Source: Nostoc sp. ATCC 43529
Lineage (GTDB): Bacteria > Cyanobacteriota > Cyanobacteriia > Cyanobacteriales > Nostocaceae
Length of the DNA: 64,000 nucleotides
Direction: 5' to 3'
NCBI GenBank assembly: GCA_003326205.1
Contig: LWTK01000036.1
Coordinates: 682,001-746,000, forward strand
Shown here: positions 11,263 through 18,072 of the stretch, piece by piece
Layout of the letters: each line of letters opens with the position of its first letter
Numbering within the stretch: position 1 is the stretch's first letter
Made by a program: the position numbers and the translations under genes
Notes under the pieces: model-generated
Databases searched by the model: none
Seen by the model: only the letters and a program-made list of their open reading frames with translations
What the model was told of the DNA's origin: nothing

Positions 11263-11814
11263 ATGCCCAATTACCGCAGACTCCATATTTCTGGAGCTAC
11301 TTACTTCATCACCCAAGTTACTTACCAACGACAACCCTGGCTTTGCTCTGATATCGGACGTACTGCTGTTCGTGCTGCCCTTGGGCATGTCAGAAAAAAT
11401 TATCCTTTTTCCATTGATGCATTTGTTCTTTTGCCCGATCATTTTCATACTTTATGGACTCTGCCTGCGGGAGATAGTAATCTATCGATGCGAATGCTTT
11501 TGATCAAACGTTTTGTGACTAAATACTACGGGCATCAGCTAGGACTTGATGTGGCTATCTCCCGTTCACGAGAAAAACGAAAAGAAAGAAATTTATGGCA
11601 ACGCCGCTTTTGGGAGCATCTAATTAGAGATGATGTTGATTTTGCCAATCATTGTGACTACATTCACTATAATCCTGTACGGCATCAACTCTGTGAATCA
11701 CCACAAGAATGGGCTTTTTCGAGTGTTCATCGTTTTATCGAGCACAACATTTACTCCTTAGATTGCGGTAGCAGTGGTGAGGTTCAACTTGTGTCTGATA
11801 TTTGGGATGTTTGA
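11263..11814 (+). CDS. REP-associated tyrosine transposase (Y1/IS200-like, RAYT)
   Basis: A single-stranded DNA transposase-like protein of about 183 residues. It begins MPNYRRLHISGATYFITQVTYQRQ. The HUH metal-binding motif is in LPDHFHTLWTLP and the catalytic tyrosine is probably in KRFVTKYYGHQ; the family's WQRRFWEHLIRDDVDFANHCDYIHYNPVRH block is present (quoted here only as WQRRFWEH...YIHYNPVRH). ATG 11263 is chosen because the upstream part of the frame reads through the left REP. REP palindromes flank the gene directly, the hallmark of RAYTs that mobilise such repeats. It appears intact. Confidence 0.88.
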   Translation: MPNYRRLHISGATYFITQVTYQRQPWLCSDIGRTAVRAALGHVRKNYPFSIDAFVLLPDHFHTLWTLPAGDSNLSMRMLLIKRFVTKYYGHQLGLDVAISRSREKRKERNLWQRRFWEHLIRDDVDFANHCDYIHYNPVRHQLCESPQEWAFSSVHRFIEHNIYSLDCGSSGEVQLVSDIWDV

Positions 11815-11819
11815 AATGA

Positions 11820-11852
11820 TGGTGCGTTGCGCTTCGCGACAACGCACCCTAC
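11820..11852. repeat. REP-type palindrome, right of transposase
   Basis: GGTGCGTTGCGC-TTC-GCGACAACGCACC, facing the left copy. It starts 6 bp after the transposase stop. Confidence 0.82.
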
Positions 11853-11884
11853 TGAATTACGCGTGATGAGGGGATGCGATCGCA

Positions 11885-11989
11885 TTAAATCATCCAGTCC
11901 TCAATTAACAATCCTGATACTTTGCTGAAATCTCGATGATTGCGCGTTAATAAAATTAATTTACGGGATAGTGCGATGCCTTTGGCGGG
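11885..11989 (-). pseudogene. C-terminal fragment of a VapC-type PIN-domain toxin
   Basis: The last ~34 residues (ALSRKLILLTRNHRDFSKV then GLLIEDW) match the C-terminus of VapC toxins, including the conserved T-R-N-x-x-D-F. Upstream, the reading frame enters a dispersed repeat (GCTTCTCTACGAGACGC...), so the N-terminal catalytic half is missing. This is a broken toxin gene, probably destroyed by the repeat insertion at 12000-12340. Confidence 0.65.
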
Positions 11990-12028
11990 CTTCTCTACGA
12001 GACGCTGCGCGTAGCTTGCTTCCCCGTA

Positions 12029-12334
12029 GGGGTACAGCCGGGATACCTGCAAATTGGGACACGTTGTAAACAAATGTTGCAGAAACCAATTTTGCGATTT
12101 ACTAACTTGCCCAAAAATGGTATTGAGACATTCAAATTTTTGCACACTAAAATCAACTCTTCACGCGATTCAGTCTCTCAAACTTGCCCATAAATGGTTG
12201 TTTTAGGGGATGTTCTCGCGGAGAGTGGCGCGCTCGAACTGGTGTTAAAACAATGCAAAATCAAGCATTTGCAAACCTCTGCGTAACATAACTTTACAAC
12301 GTGTCCCAATTTGCGCGTATCCCGGCTGAACCCC
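12029..12334. repeat. 306-bp element bounded by 42-bp inverted repeats
   Basis: Bases 12029-12070 and the reverse complement of 12293-12334 agree at 39 of 42 positions (core GCAAATTGGGACACGTTGT). The interior has no gene but contains two copies of AACTTGCCCAWAAATGGT. Both ends abut CCCCGTAGGGGTA. The layout is that of a non-autonomous MITE-like repeat. It lies beside the truncated VapC. Confidence 0.7.
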
Positions 12335-12480
12335 CCGTAGGGGTACGCCAACGCACTTCAAAGTCAAGTCAGGCAAGTTTTTTCTTGTAGTGGTAGAAAA
12401 AAGGGTCAATATTTGTGTTGACAGCGGGTTGAAATGGGAGATGATGTCAGCATTGGGAGTCTTCATGCTGACACCTTGCC

Positions 12481-12855
12481 TTAACGATTTAAGACATCAT
12501 TCCGATGAGCAACGGAGCCTACAATTTGCACGACCTCATCAATTAAGGTTTGGGGAACTTCCATCTCAACCAGTGTCGCCACTAAATCCTCTGCGATCGC
12601 ATCGAAATGGCTATCGGTTAAGCCCATCTCAGCCACTAGTTCTTTATGTGCGTCTCTCATGGTACGACCATTCCAGTGCTGGGCACCACCGAAAGCATAA
12701 GTCATAAAGTCTTTTTGATGCTGCTTCTGTTGCCGCATATCTGTATGAACGAAAAAGTGCTTAACCCGCTCATCCGCCAAGACCTTTTCATAAAACTTTT
12801 CTACAGCTAGTTCAACACCTGCTGCGCCACCAAGCTTGTCATATAGTATGCTCAT
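12481..12855 (-). CDS. group I truncated haemoglobin (element-borne)
   Basis: 124 residues, starting MSILYDKLGGAAGVELAVE. His46 (QKQHQKDF) and His70 (RDAHKEL) occupy the same positions as the haem ligands of the GlbN at 6834, and the TDM(R)Q and PHF/SHFDAIAE segments match. It is nevertheless a different subgroup from the nif-operon globin (for example AFGGAQHWNGRTM). It binds haem and presumably O2 or NO. The gene stands alone on the minus strand, with transposase debris just upstream of its start. Confidence 0.9.
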   Translation of the reverse strand: MSILYDKLGGAAGVELAVEKFYEKVLADERVKHFFVHTDMRQQKQHQKDFMTYAFGGAQHWNGRTMRDAHKELVAEMGLTDSHFDAIAEDLVATLVEMEVPQTLIDEVVQIVGSVAHRNDVLNR

Positions 12856-12873
12856 TGAAAATCACTCCAAAAG

Positions 12874-12929
12874 CGAAAAGAAAGAAATTTATGGCAACGT
12901 CCCTTCTGGGAGTATCTAATTAGAGATTG
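12874..12929 (+). pseudogene. 56-bp fragment of a RAYT transposase gene
   Basis: This stretch matches 11578-11633 inside the transposase gene, including an identical GAAAAGAAAGAAATTTATGG core, with scattered mismatches. It is a leftover of a second, diverged transposase copy and ends exactly where a DUF433 fragment begins. Confidence 0.75.
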
Positions 12930-12943
12930 TGTGTGAGATGCAC

Positions 12944-13063
12944 AACAAGTCAGTGATTAAGGGTACACGCCTTACATTTGAGTATATTCTGAATCTGCTT
13001 GCACGCGGGACGACAGTAACAGAAATTCTTGAAGAATATGAAGGTTTAGTCGAAGCAGACATA
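12944..13063 (+). pseudogene. DUF433 antitoxin-like gene fragment, both ends missing
   Basis: The segment VIKGTRLTFEYILNLLARGT followed by TVTEILEEYEGLVEADI is the core of a DUF433 protein, a family often paired with PIN-type toxins. The normal N-terminus is replaced by transposase debris, and after EADI the frame enters the 3' end of the opposing SPFH gene. Full-length family members are about 75-80 residues. The VapC fragment at 11885 could be its former partner. Confidence 0.65.
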
Positions 13064-13065
13064 AA

Positions 13066-14604
13066 TCACTGCCCGTTAATCCGGATTAAGTCTGTCAAAA
13101 TATTATCCAAGCTGCCGTTAACTTGAATGCGATCAATTTTCTCTGCAATGCGTTCTAGAACTTCGAGTTCCTTGAGACGCAAGGCCACAGGGTTATCTTC
13201 CATTACTTTGGCAGTGTTTAACATACTGCGGGTAGCAGCGGTTTCTTCTCTGCGTCTGACTACGTTTGCTTGAGCAGCTTTTTCAGCTTCGACTACTTTA
13301 CTCAAAATAGTCTTAATTTCGCCAGGTAAAATTATATCTTTGACGCCTACAGAATCTACTTCGATTCCATAGTCTGCGGTTTTCTGGCGGATGTATTCGG
13401 ATATACTTCTGTCAATTGCACCTTTATCTTCTAATAAGGCATCTAGGTTGCGTTCGCCGATCGCACCGCGCAATGCAAATTGTAATTCTTTGTACAAGAA
13501 GCCAGCAATATCTGACAAGCCGCTTTTTGCTCTCAATGGATCGAGGATGCGGAAACCAGCTGTCAAATTTAACCGCAGAGGTACTTTATCCTTAGAAAGG
13601 ATGTCTTGACCTGATACTTCCATGTTTTGGAGTCTCAAGTCGATGGTTTCGGTTTGAAAGGAGCGTCCAAATAACCACCAAGCGTGTATACCTGGCGATC
13701 GCTGTCCTTGAAACTCTTGATTAATGTATAGTAGTCCGATGTGCTGTGCGGGTACTTGGCATATATGCAAACAGTTGCGACTGAGCAATTTCACTTCTGC
13801 TGAACCCTCCACCAACTCAGCTACTAAGCGAGGCTCTAACTGAGCATCAGTGCTGATGTCAATGATTTCCACCTCAACACCTTGCCAAAACAACTTGCGG
13901 CTTGTGGGTGGCAAAATAGAAATCACCTTACCTCGATACCGCACAATTGCAACTTGCCAATTCAATAATTGTACTGTTTGGCAGTAGGCGGCAACAAAAT
14001 CGGGATGTTTTTCAATTAGGACATCTTCGAGGGGAAAGTCTGGGTTAGGCACAATTCGGCTGAGAGTCCGTACTGAAACATCCCGATCTACTGACCAAAA
14101 AGCATATTCTCCAGGTTCTAGAGGTCGGACAAAATCATTTTGCACGTACAGTAAACCAACCTCATACTCCGAAATTTGGAACTTTTTCACTCCATTCAAG
14201 CTGATTTTACGTAGTTGCTGCACAAAAGAACTAGGCAATTCTAAACTTTCTTCTAAGTTGAAGAGATAAGATTCTACCTCAATAAAACCACGCCAAAAAG
14301 CTACCAATTGATTTGGTGCAACGCTTACCCAATTCTGACCACAGCGTACTAAAGCCGCTTGATTGTATGCTGTTCTGACAATCAGTAAATGTTGTTGTAG
14401 TTCAGCCTGATGATTCCGTAACAATAGTTCTAGGTTTTCAATCTGAGCTTCTGGCTGGTTGAGGTCGTAGGTTTTCACTTGCCAGTGCCGACCAAAATAA
14501 GTGTGCGTACCAGGCTGTAAAATTTTCTTGAAGTCGCTGCGATGGTATAAAATACCGATTTCGTTAGGTTTAATATAAAATGTCTTCCACATAGTAATTT
14601 GCAT
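13066..14604 (-). CDS. SPFH/band-7 (slipin-like) protein with triplicated N-terminal motif
   Basis: About 512 residues from ATG 14604. The C-terminal half is a recognisable SPFH domain (VSGQDILSKDKVPLRLNLTAG, then ELQFALRGAIGERNLDALL, VKDIILPGEIKTILSKVVEAEKAAQAN). Before it, the motif IGxLY..xxF..xLxPGxHxxW occurs three times: IGILYHRSDFKKILQPG, VGLLYVQNDFVRPLEPG and IGLLYINQEFQGQRSPG. SPFH proteins oligomerise on membranes. No N-terminal hydrophobic anchor is visible, so membrane contact would have to be peripheral. The first 28 codons of the longer frame from 14688 are dropped as unlike the family. Confidence 0.78.
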   Translation of the reverse strand: MQITMWKTFYIKPNEIGILYHRSDFKKILQPGTHTYFGRHWQVKTYDLNQPEAQIENLELLLRNHQAELQQHLLIVRTAYNQAALVRCGQNWVSVAPNQLVAFWRGFIEVESYLFNLEESLELPSSFVQQLRKISLNGVKKFQISEYEVGLLYVQNDFVRPLEPGEYAFWSVDRDVSVRTLSRIVPNPDFPLEDVLIEKHPDFVAAYCQTVQLLNWQVAIVRYRGKVISILPPTSRKLFWQGVEVEIIDISTDAQLEPRLVAELVEGSAEVKLLSRNCLHICQVPAQHIGLLYINQEFQGQRSPGIHAWWLFGRSFQTETIDLRLQNMEVSGQDILSKDKVPLRLNLTAGFRILDPLRAKSGLSDIAGFLYKELQFALRGAIGERNLDALLEDKGAIDRSISEYIRQKTADYGIEVDSVGVKDIILPGEIKTILSKVVEAEKAAQANVVRRREETAATRSMLNTAKVMEDNPVALRLKELEVLERIAEKIDRIQVNGSLDNILTDLIRINGQ

Positions 14605-14841
14605 AGATAATTTGGACGATACCTTAGGTGATAGGATTTTGGATTTTAGATTGAGAATAACCTTGATGAATCTGCAATCATTTTTCAAATCGGTATAAGC
14701 TACGTTAAAGCAACCAGCTAGGAAGATTTAATCAAGATCTTTATAACCTTGCTTGAAACTAAATACCACCTATAATTCTGGAGTTTACAAACCTATAGAC
14801 AAAGGCTAAAGAATTTGTTTTGTTTGTAGCATTATACTACA

Positions 14842-15414
14842 TTTTACTCTGCCGGCGCAGGTGTTTATAGTTTGGGATGCGGGCAAAAGCTTCTCCAGAA
14901 CTGGATTAAGATTGCTGTTACTTTCAATAGACGGCTCAATGGCAATCTAGAAAAAGAGAACCGCGCTCAAATATGCCGATCGCTTTTTGAATCTAGAATT
15001 CCCGAAGTCAAACCAGATGTAGGAAAACGAAGGTACATACTCAAGTTCAAGAGAGATACAGTTGCGCTGGCTCCTTTACTGTTACGAACACCTGCATGAC
15101 AGAGTACAAAAAACAAAAAGTTTTTTCATTGGGTTTTTTTGAATCACCCAATACATCTAGCTGTAACGTTGCCTTGTCCCTAACAAGGTGCCCGTACCCA
15201 GGGCGGGGGTTTTGTGGCTGAAAGTATAGGAATCGAACCTATAACCAATCGGCGATACACCGATCGCTCTACCAAATGAGCTAACTTTCATGGTGAAATA
15301 GTTGGAAGCACTAGCGGAATACGCTATTACCAGAGGTTCGCGCACCAGTCGGGTATAAAGAACCCGAACCACAGCTTTGTGGCTTTGTCACTATCTCGGT
15401 TCAAATTTAGCATA
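14842..15414 (-). repeat. tRNA-bearing repeat cassette, copy A
   Basis: 573 bp, homologous to 16540-17188. The head (14842-15085, shared TTTTACTCTGC, GATGCGGGCAAAAG, TCCAGAACTGGATTAAGATT, AGTTGCGCT) and the tail (15300-15414, shared GCGCACCAGTC, ACAGCTTTG, TTCAAATTTAGCATA) are conserved; the middle diverges but contains a tRNA in both. The cassette lies 37 bp beyond the reverse transcriptase stop codon. A 75-codon open frame in its head is probably not coding, because the same region in copy B is not open. Confidence 0.8.
15219..15290 (-). tRNA. tRNA with atypical anticodon loop (UAU by position; Ile?)
   Basis: Folding the minus strand gives a full cloverleaf of 72 nt: 7-bp acceptor UGAAAGU/ACUUUCA, D-stem GCUC/GAGC, anticodon stem AUCGG/CCGAU, T-stem AUAGG/CCUAU with loop UUCGAUU. 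The anticodon loop is UGUAUCG, so position 33 is G rather than the universal U and the formal anticodon is UAU. A one-base shift would place GUA after a U. No CCA is encoded. The fold is secure; the identity and function are not. Confidence 0.7.
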
Positions 15415-15451
15415 GGAAAAAAGTAGTCAAGGGAAATCGGGTAAACCTGGA

Positions 15452-16525
15452 CTATTCTTGGCATTCATATTTTTGTTTGATGCGTTCCACACGCGATCGC
15501 AGTTCTGCACCTTTGTCGGGGTTAATCATTGCTACATAATTTGCGAACCCAGTAATTGCAGCAATTATATTAGTTGAATTTCCCCAATGTTTGCCTGACA
15601 AGCCTTCTTGTTCGATTTGATATAGAGTTGCCCGAAAAGCTTTTAATGTCTTTTTAGATATATTTAATTTTGTATTTACAACAACACCTGTTACTTCTTG
15701 TTGCACAGATTTACTTAAAATATTGGTTTTATGAAAATTAACAGTAAAACCTTCACTATTAATAATTAATTTAACGTTTTTAATTAAATTATATATTTTG
15801 TGTGATGCCTGACCAGAAGCAGAAAATGTTAAATCGTCAGCATAGCGTGTATAGCAAAATCCTAGATTTTCAGCCATTGCCGCAATCCGACTATCGAGAT
15901 GATAGCAAATTAGATTTGAAATTGCAGGGCTGGCAGGCGAACCTTGAGGTAAGTGGCGGTTTCCTGAAGTTATATCGTTAGCTTGTCCATGTATTTCTAT
16001 TTCTGAAGTCGTACAAATCACAGCGAAAATTTTCGCCGCCGTTTCTGAATAACCAAACCCGGAAAATAATTCTTTGACACGTTTGTAGGTGATTGCTTCA
16101 AAAAAGTTTTGTAAATCAATATTGACTATGACATCGTTACCAACATGAGGTTGAGCGTTGGTGACTATCGAACGATTTTTACAAAAACCATGTGCTGAAT
16201 TATGAACTTCTAATTTTTCTAAAATATTTTGTAAAATCCACTTTTGAGCAGCTTTGAGATTGGGCTTGGGTGCAGAAATTAGTCTTTCTCCACCTGTCTT
16301 TTTTGAGATTTGGAAGTGGACATAATGTTTAACTTGAGAGCCAGAAAAGCTAGATGTCAAAAAACGAAGTTGTCCTGGAGTTATTCCCATTGCACAGGCG
16401 ATTTCTGTGACAGTATTATATTCAGCTAAACCATGCGATCGTAAAACTACTGACTTGTCAGTTTCTAACCTTTCAGAATTACCATCCATCGCTAGTGGAA
16501 TAGTGATTAAATTTGTGCCGTACAT
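15452..16525 (-). CDS. retron-like reverse transcriptase
   Basis: 357 residues with reverse transcriptase motifs in order: KKTGGERLISAPKPNLK (RT1/2), NIDLQNFF with catalytic Asp at about 137, QGSPASPAISN (194-204), YADD (228-231). The retron hallmarks NAxxH (NAQPH, 123-127) and VTG (278-280) are both present. No maturase or endonuclease domain follows, against a group II intron. The start at 16525 lies 14 bp from the conserved noncoding cassette B, where a retron RNA would be expected. Retrons make msDNA and many act in phage defence; no adjacent effector gene is seen. Confidence 0.85.
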   Translation of the reverse strand: MYGTNLITIPLAMDGNSERLETDKSVVLRSHGLAEYNTVTEIACAMGITPGQLRFLTSSFSGSQVKHYVHFQISKKTGGERLISAPKPNLKAAQKWILQNILEKLEVHNSAHGFCKNRSIVTNAQPHVGNDVIVNIDLQNFFEAITYKRVKELFSGFGYSETAAKIFAVICTTSEIEIHGQANDITSGNRHLPQGSPASPAISNLICYHLDSRIAAMAENLGFCYTRYADDLTFSASGQASHKIYNLIKNVKLIINSEGFTVNFHKTNILSKSVQQEVTGVVVNTKLNISKKTLKAFRATLYQIEQEGLSGKHWGNSTNIIAAITGFANYVAMINPDKGAELRSRVERIKQKYECQE

Positions 16526-16586
16526 AATACAAAATATTTTTTTACTCTGCTAATGCAAATGTTTACAGTTGAGATGCGGGCAAAAG

Positions 16587-16640
16587 TTTCTCCAGAACTG
16601 GATTAAGATTGCTGTGACTTTCCCCAGCAATGTGGAGAAA
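16587..16640 (-). ncRNA. two-tier hairpin in cassette B, candidate retron ncRNA segment
   Basis: Outer arms TTTCTCCA (16587-16594) and TGGAGAAA (16633-16640) pair perfectly over 8 bp. Inside, ATTGCTG (16608-16614) pairs with CAGCAAT (16625-16631) around a 10-base loop. In copy A only the inner ATTGC/GCAAT part survives. It lies about 60 bp upstream of the reverse transcriptase start. Whether it is part of an msr-msd RNA is inference. Confidence 0.45.
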
Positions 16641-16836
16641 GATAACTGCGCTCAAATACACCGTTCTATTTCCCAATTCAAAATCTCCGTAGAGAAATCG
16701 ACTGTGGAAAACGAAGGGACATACTCAAGTTAAGGAGAAATACAGTTGCGCTAGCTCCTTGACTGTAGCCATCAAACATCACCTTGGGAGTGATGAGCGA
16801 CAGCAGAACACTTGCACCGCAGAGTTTAGAAAATGG

Positions 16837-16901
16837 GGGTCTCGAACCTTCTGGGATTCGTACCATATTTGCTACCTTAACAGGGTAGTGTCTTTTGACC
16901 C
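16837..16901 (-). pseudogene. degenerate tRNA-Asn(GUU)-like segment
   Basis: On the minus strand the anticodon arm CUACC-CUGUUAA-GGUAG is perfect, with U33 and anticodon GUU as in tRNA-Asn. GGGUC/GACCC could close the ends. The D-arm is absent and the T-arm is not a proper stem. It is probably a decayed tRNA within cassette B. Confidence 0.4.
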
Positions 16902-16914
16902 GGACAGGGTTGGC

Positions 16915-16987
16915 GGAAAGTGTAGGAATCGAACCTACAACAAATCGATTATGAGTCGATCGCTCTAACCAGTTGAGCTAACTTTCT
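16915..16987 (-). tRNA. tRNA with anticodon CAU (Met or lysidine-type Ile)
   Basis: 73-nt cloverleaf on the minus strand: acceptor GAAAGU/ACUUUC (first pair A-C mismatched), D-arm GCUC-AACUGGUUA-GAGC, anticodon arm AUCGA-CUCAUAA-UCGAU, T-arm GUAGG-UUCGAUU-CCUAC. No CCA is encoded. Sequence alone does not separate elongator Met from Ile2. Confidence 0.85.
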
Positions 16988-16992
16988 TTGGT

Positions 16993-17064
16993 GTTTGATA
17001 CAGGACTCGAACCTGCGACACATCGATTATGAGTCGATCGCTCTTCCCACTGAGCTAATCAAAC
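16993..17064 (-). tRNA. second tRNA with anticodon CAU (Met or lysidine-type Ile)
   Basis: 72-nt cloverleaf: perfect acceptor GUUUGAU/AUCAAAC, D-arm GCUC-AGUGGGAA-GAGC, the same anticodon arm AUCGA-CUCAUAA-UCGAU as its neighbour, T-arm GCAGG-UUCGAGU-CCUGU (one G-U). It lies 5 bp upstream of the other CAU tRNA on the same strand, so the two are probably cotranscribed. Confidence 0.87.
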
Positions 17065-17297
17065 GATGGCATAGTTTAAAGTACTCCACGACATACGCTC
17101 ATACCAAAGGTTGGCGCACCAGTCAGGCAGATGGAACCTGAACCATAGCTTTGTAACTTTGTTACTATTCCGCTTCAAATTTAGCATAAAGGGGCTAGTG
17201 AATGGGGATTAGGAAAGTTCTTCCCAAATCCTAATTCTTAATTCCTAGTGGTCTGTCCCATTAATTTTGTAGAGAAAAAATGTTTGTAGTAAGGACT

Positions 17298-17420
17298 TTA
17301 GTCCTTGATTTTTATTGGTTCTACAGAAAGAAATTTGATTGCCGTATGAGCATTAACCAAGGTTCCAATATAAGTTTTACCTACCCCTTTTAGCCCAATT
17401 AAGATGAATAACATTTTCAT
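17298..17420 (-). pseudogene. N-terminal fragment of a P-loop NTPase gene
   Basis: ATG 17420 opens a 40-codon frame (MKMLFILIGLKGVGKTYIG, then LVNAHTAIKFLSVEP) containing a Walker A motif GLKGVGKT. It ends at TAA 17298 within an AAGGACTTTAGTCCTT palindrome. Family proteins are far longer, so only the N-terminus remains. It is too short for automatic gene callers. Confidence 0.6.
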
Positions 17421-17470
17421 AATAAAACTTATATTACAACTCTAAACTAAGTTGTAATATAAGTTTTATT
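17421..17470. repeat. perfect 21-bp inverted repeat
   Basis: 17421-17441 (AATAAAACTTATATTACAAC+T) and 17450-17470 are exact reverse complements around CTAAACTA. It abuts the start codon of the truncated P-loop gene. It may act as a bidirectional terminator or be a foldback product of template switching: 13 bp of the arm (AATATAAGTTTTA) recur inside the neighbouring fragment. Confidence 0.75.
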
Positions 17471-17493
17471 GCCTGTTGCCTATTGCCTATGAT

Positions 17494-18072
17494 TTAGTCC
17501 GGAAAAGCTAAACCAGTCATGGGGTCGCGAATATATAGCCCTAGTGTGAGACTACGGATTGCTTCATCCCAAACGGGTATTAGTTGTTCTGCTTGATCTG
17601 CCCAAAAATCGAATGTAATTAAGCACTGAACATTTGACCCCAAACCAATGCAAATCCGCGAAAAAGCTTCGCGTGGTTCTTCTTGAGTATCAATAAACTT
17701 AATCTCTGTCCAGACAATTTTAGCGGTTTGGCGTTTGACGGTAATAATTTCTCCCTTTTCAATGGGGTTGCGGCTGTCGTCTTCTACAACTTTCCTCAAG
17801 GTAGATTTGAGTGGAAACTGACTCCAATCATTGGGAGGTAACTGATTAAAAGATACTTCTAGACAGCAATCATCGTTGGGCGGTTTTTTATCCATGAACT
17901 TGAAAGATTTTTCTTGTGGTTCAAAAACCCAATCCTGGGGAACATTGAAGCGAACAGCCCCGCGATTGGCGACAAATATTTTGTAGCCTGATGGAGATTC
18001 CCAGCGATGGTCAGGCTTTAGTTCAAGCGTTTCTTTAATCCACTGGAGATTGCTTTTTTTGCGCTTTGCCAT
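17494..18072 (-). CDS. conserved hypothetical protein
   Basis: 192 residues, not assigned to a named family. After a lysine-rich start (MAKRKKSNLQWIKETLEL) the protein has a beta-rich pattern (FNVPQDWVFEPQEKSF and later CLITFDFWADQAEQLIPVW). The shape, with a 'P-x-D-W' segment and a terminal helix before SLTLG, recalls small DcrB/PsbP-fold proteins, but that is only an impression. No signal peptide or membrane span. It is a soluble protein encoded alone. Confidence 0.65.
   Translation of the reverse strand: MAKRKKSNLQWIKETLELKPDHRWESPSGYKIFVANRGAVRFNVPQDWVFEPQEKSFKFMDKKPPNDDCCLEVSFNQLPPNDWSQFPLKSTLRKVVEDDSRNPIEKGEIITVKRQTAKIVWTEIKFIDTQEEPREAFSRICIGLGSNVQCLITFDFWADQAEQLIPVWDEAIRSLTLGLYIRDPMTGLAFPD

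Larger units (their letters stand above)
16540..17188 (-). repeat. tRNA-bearing repeat cassette, copy B, immediately upstream of the reverse transcriptase
   Basis: 649 bp, homologous to copy A at 14842-15414. Read on the minus strand, the order is conserved leader (17188 to about 17100, starting TATGCTAAATTTGAA), tRNA, tRNA, a degenerate tRNA-like segment, then the conserved structured part (about 16765-16540), then the reverse transcriptase. The conserved part next to the RT start is a candidate retron RNA. TATGCT at the leader edge could be a -10 element, but no convincing -35 is seen. Confidence 0.8.

Noticed and set aside
14872..15099. 75-codon plus-strand open frame in cassette A
   Set aside because: The homologous part of cassette B is not open in this frame; similarity is at DNA level, so it is structured noncoding sequence.
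15130..15205. Possible second tRNA-like segment in cassette A (CCUUG-UUAGGGA-CAAGG arm)
   Set aside because: The arm pairs, but no T-arm, D-arm or acceptor can be drawn around it.
15452..16525. Group II intron or diversity-generating retroelement
   Set aside because: No maturase/endonuclease domain, no domain V RNA, and no template/variable repeat pair with A-substitutions; NAxxH and VTG favour a retron-type RT.
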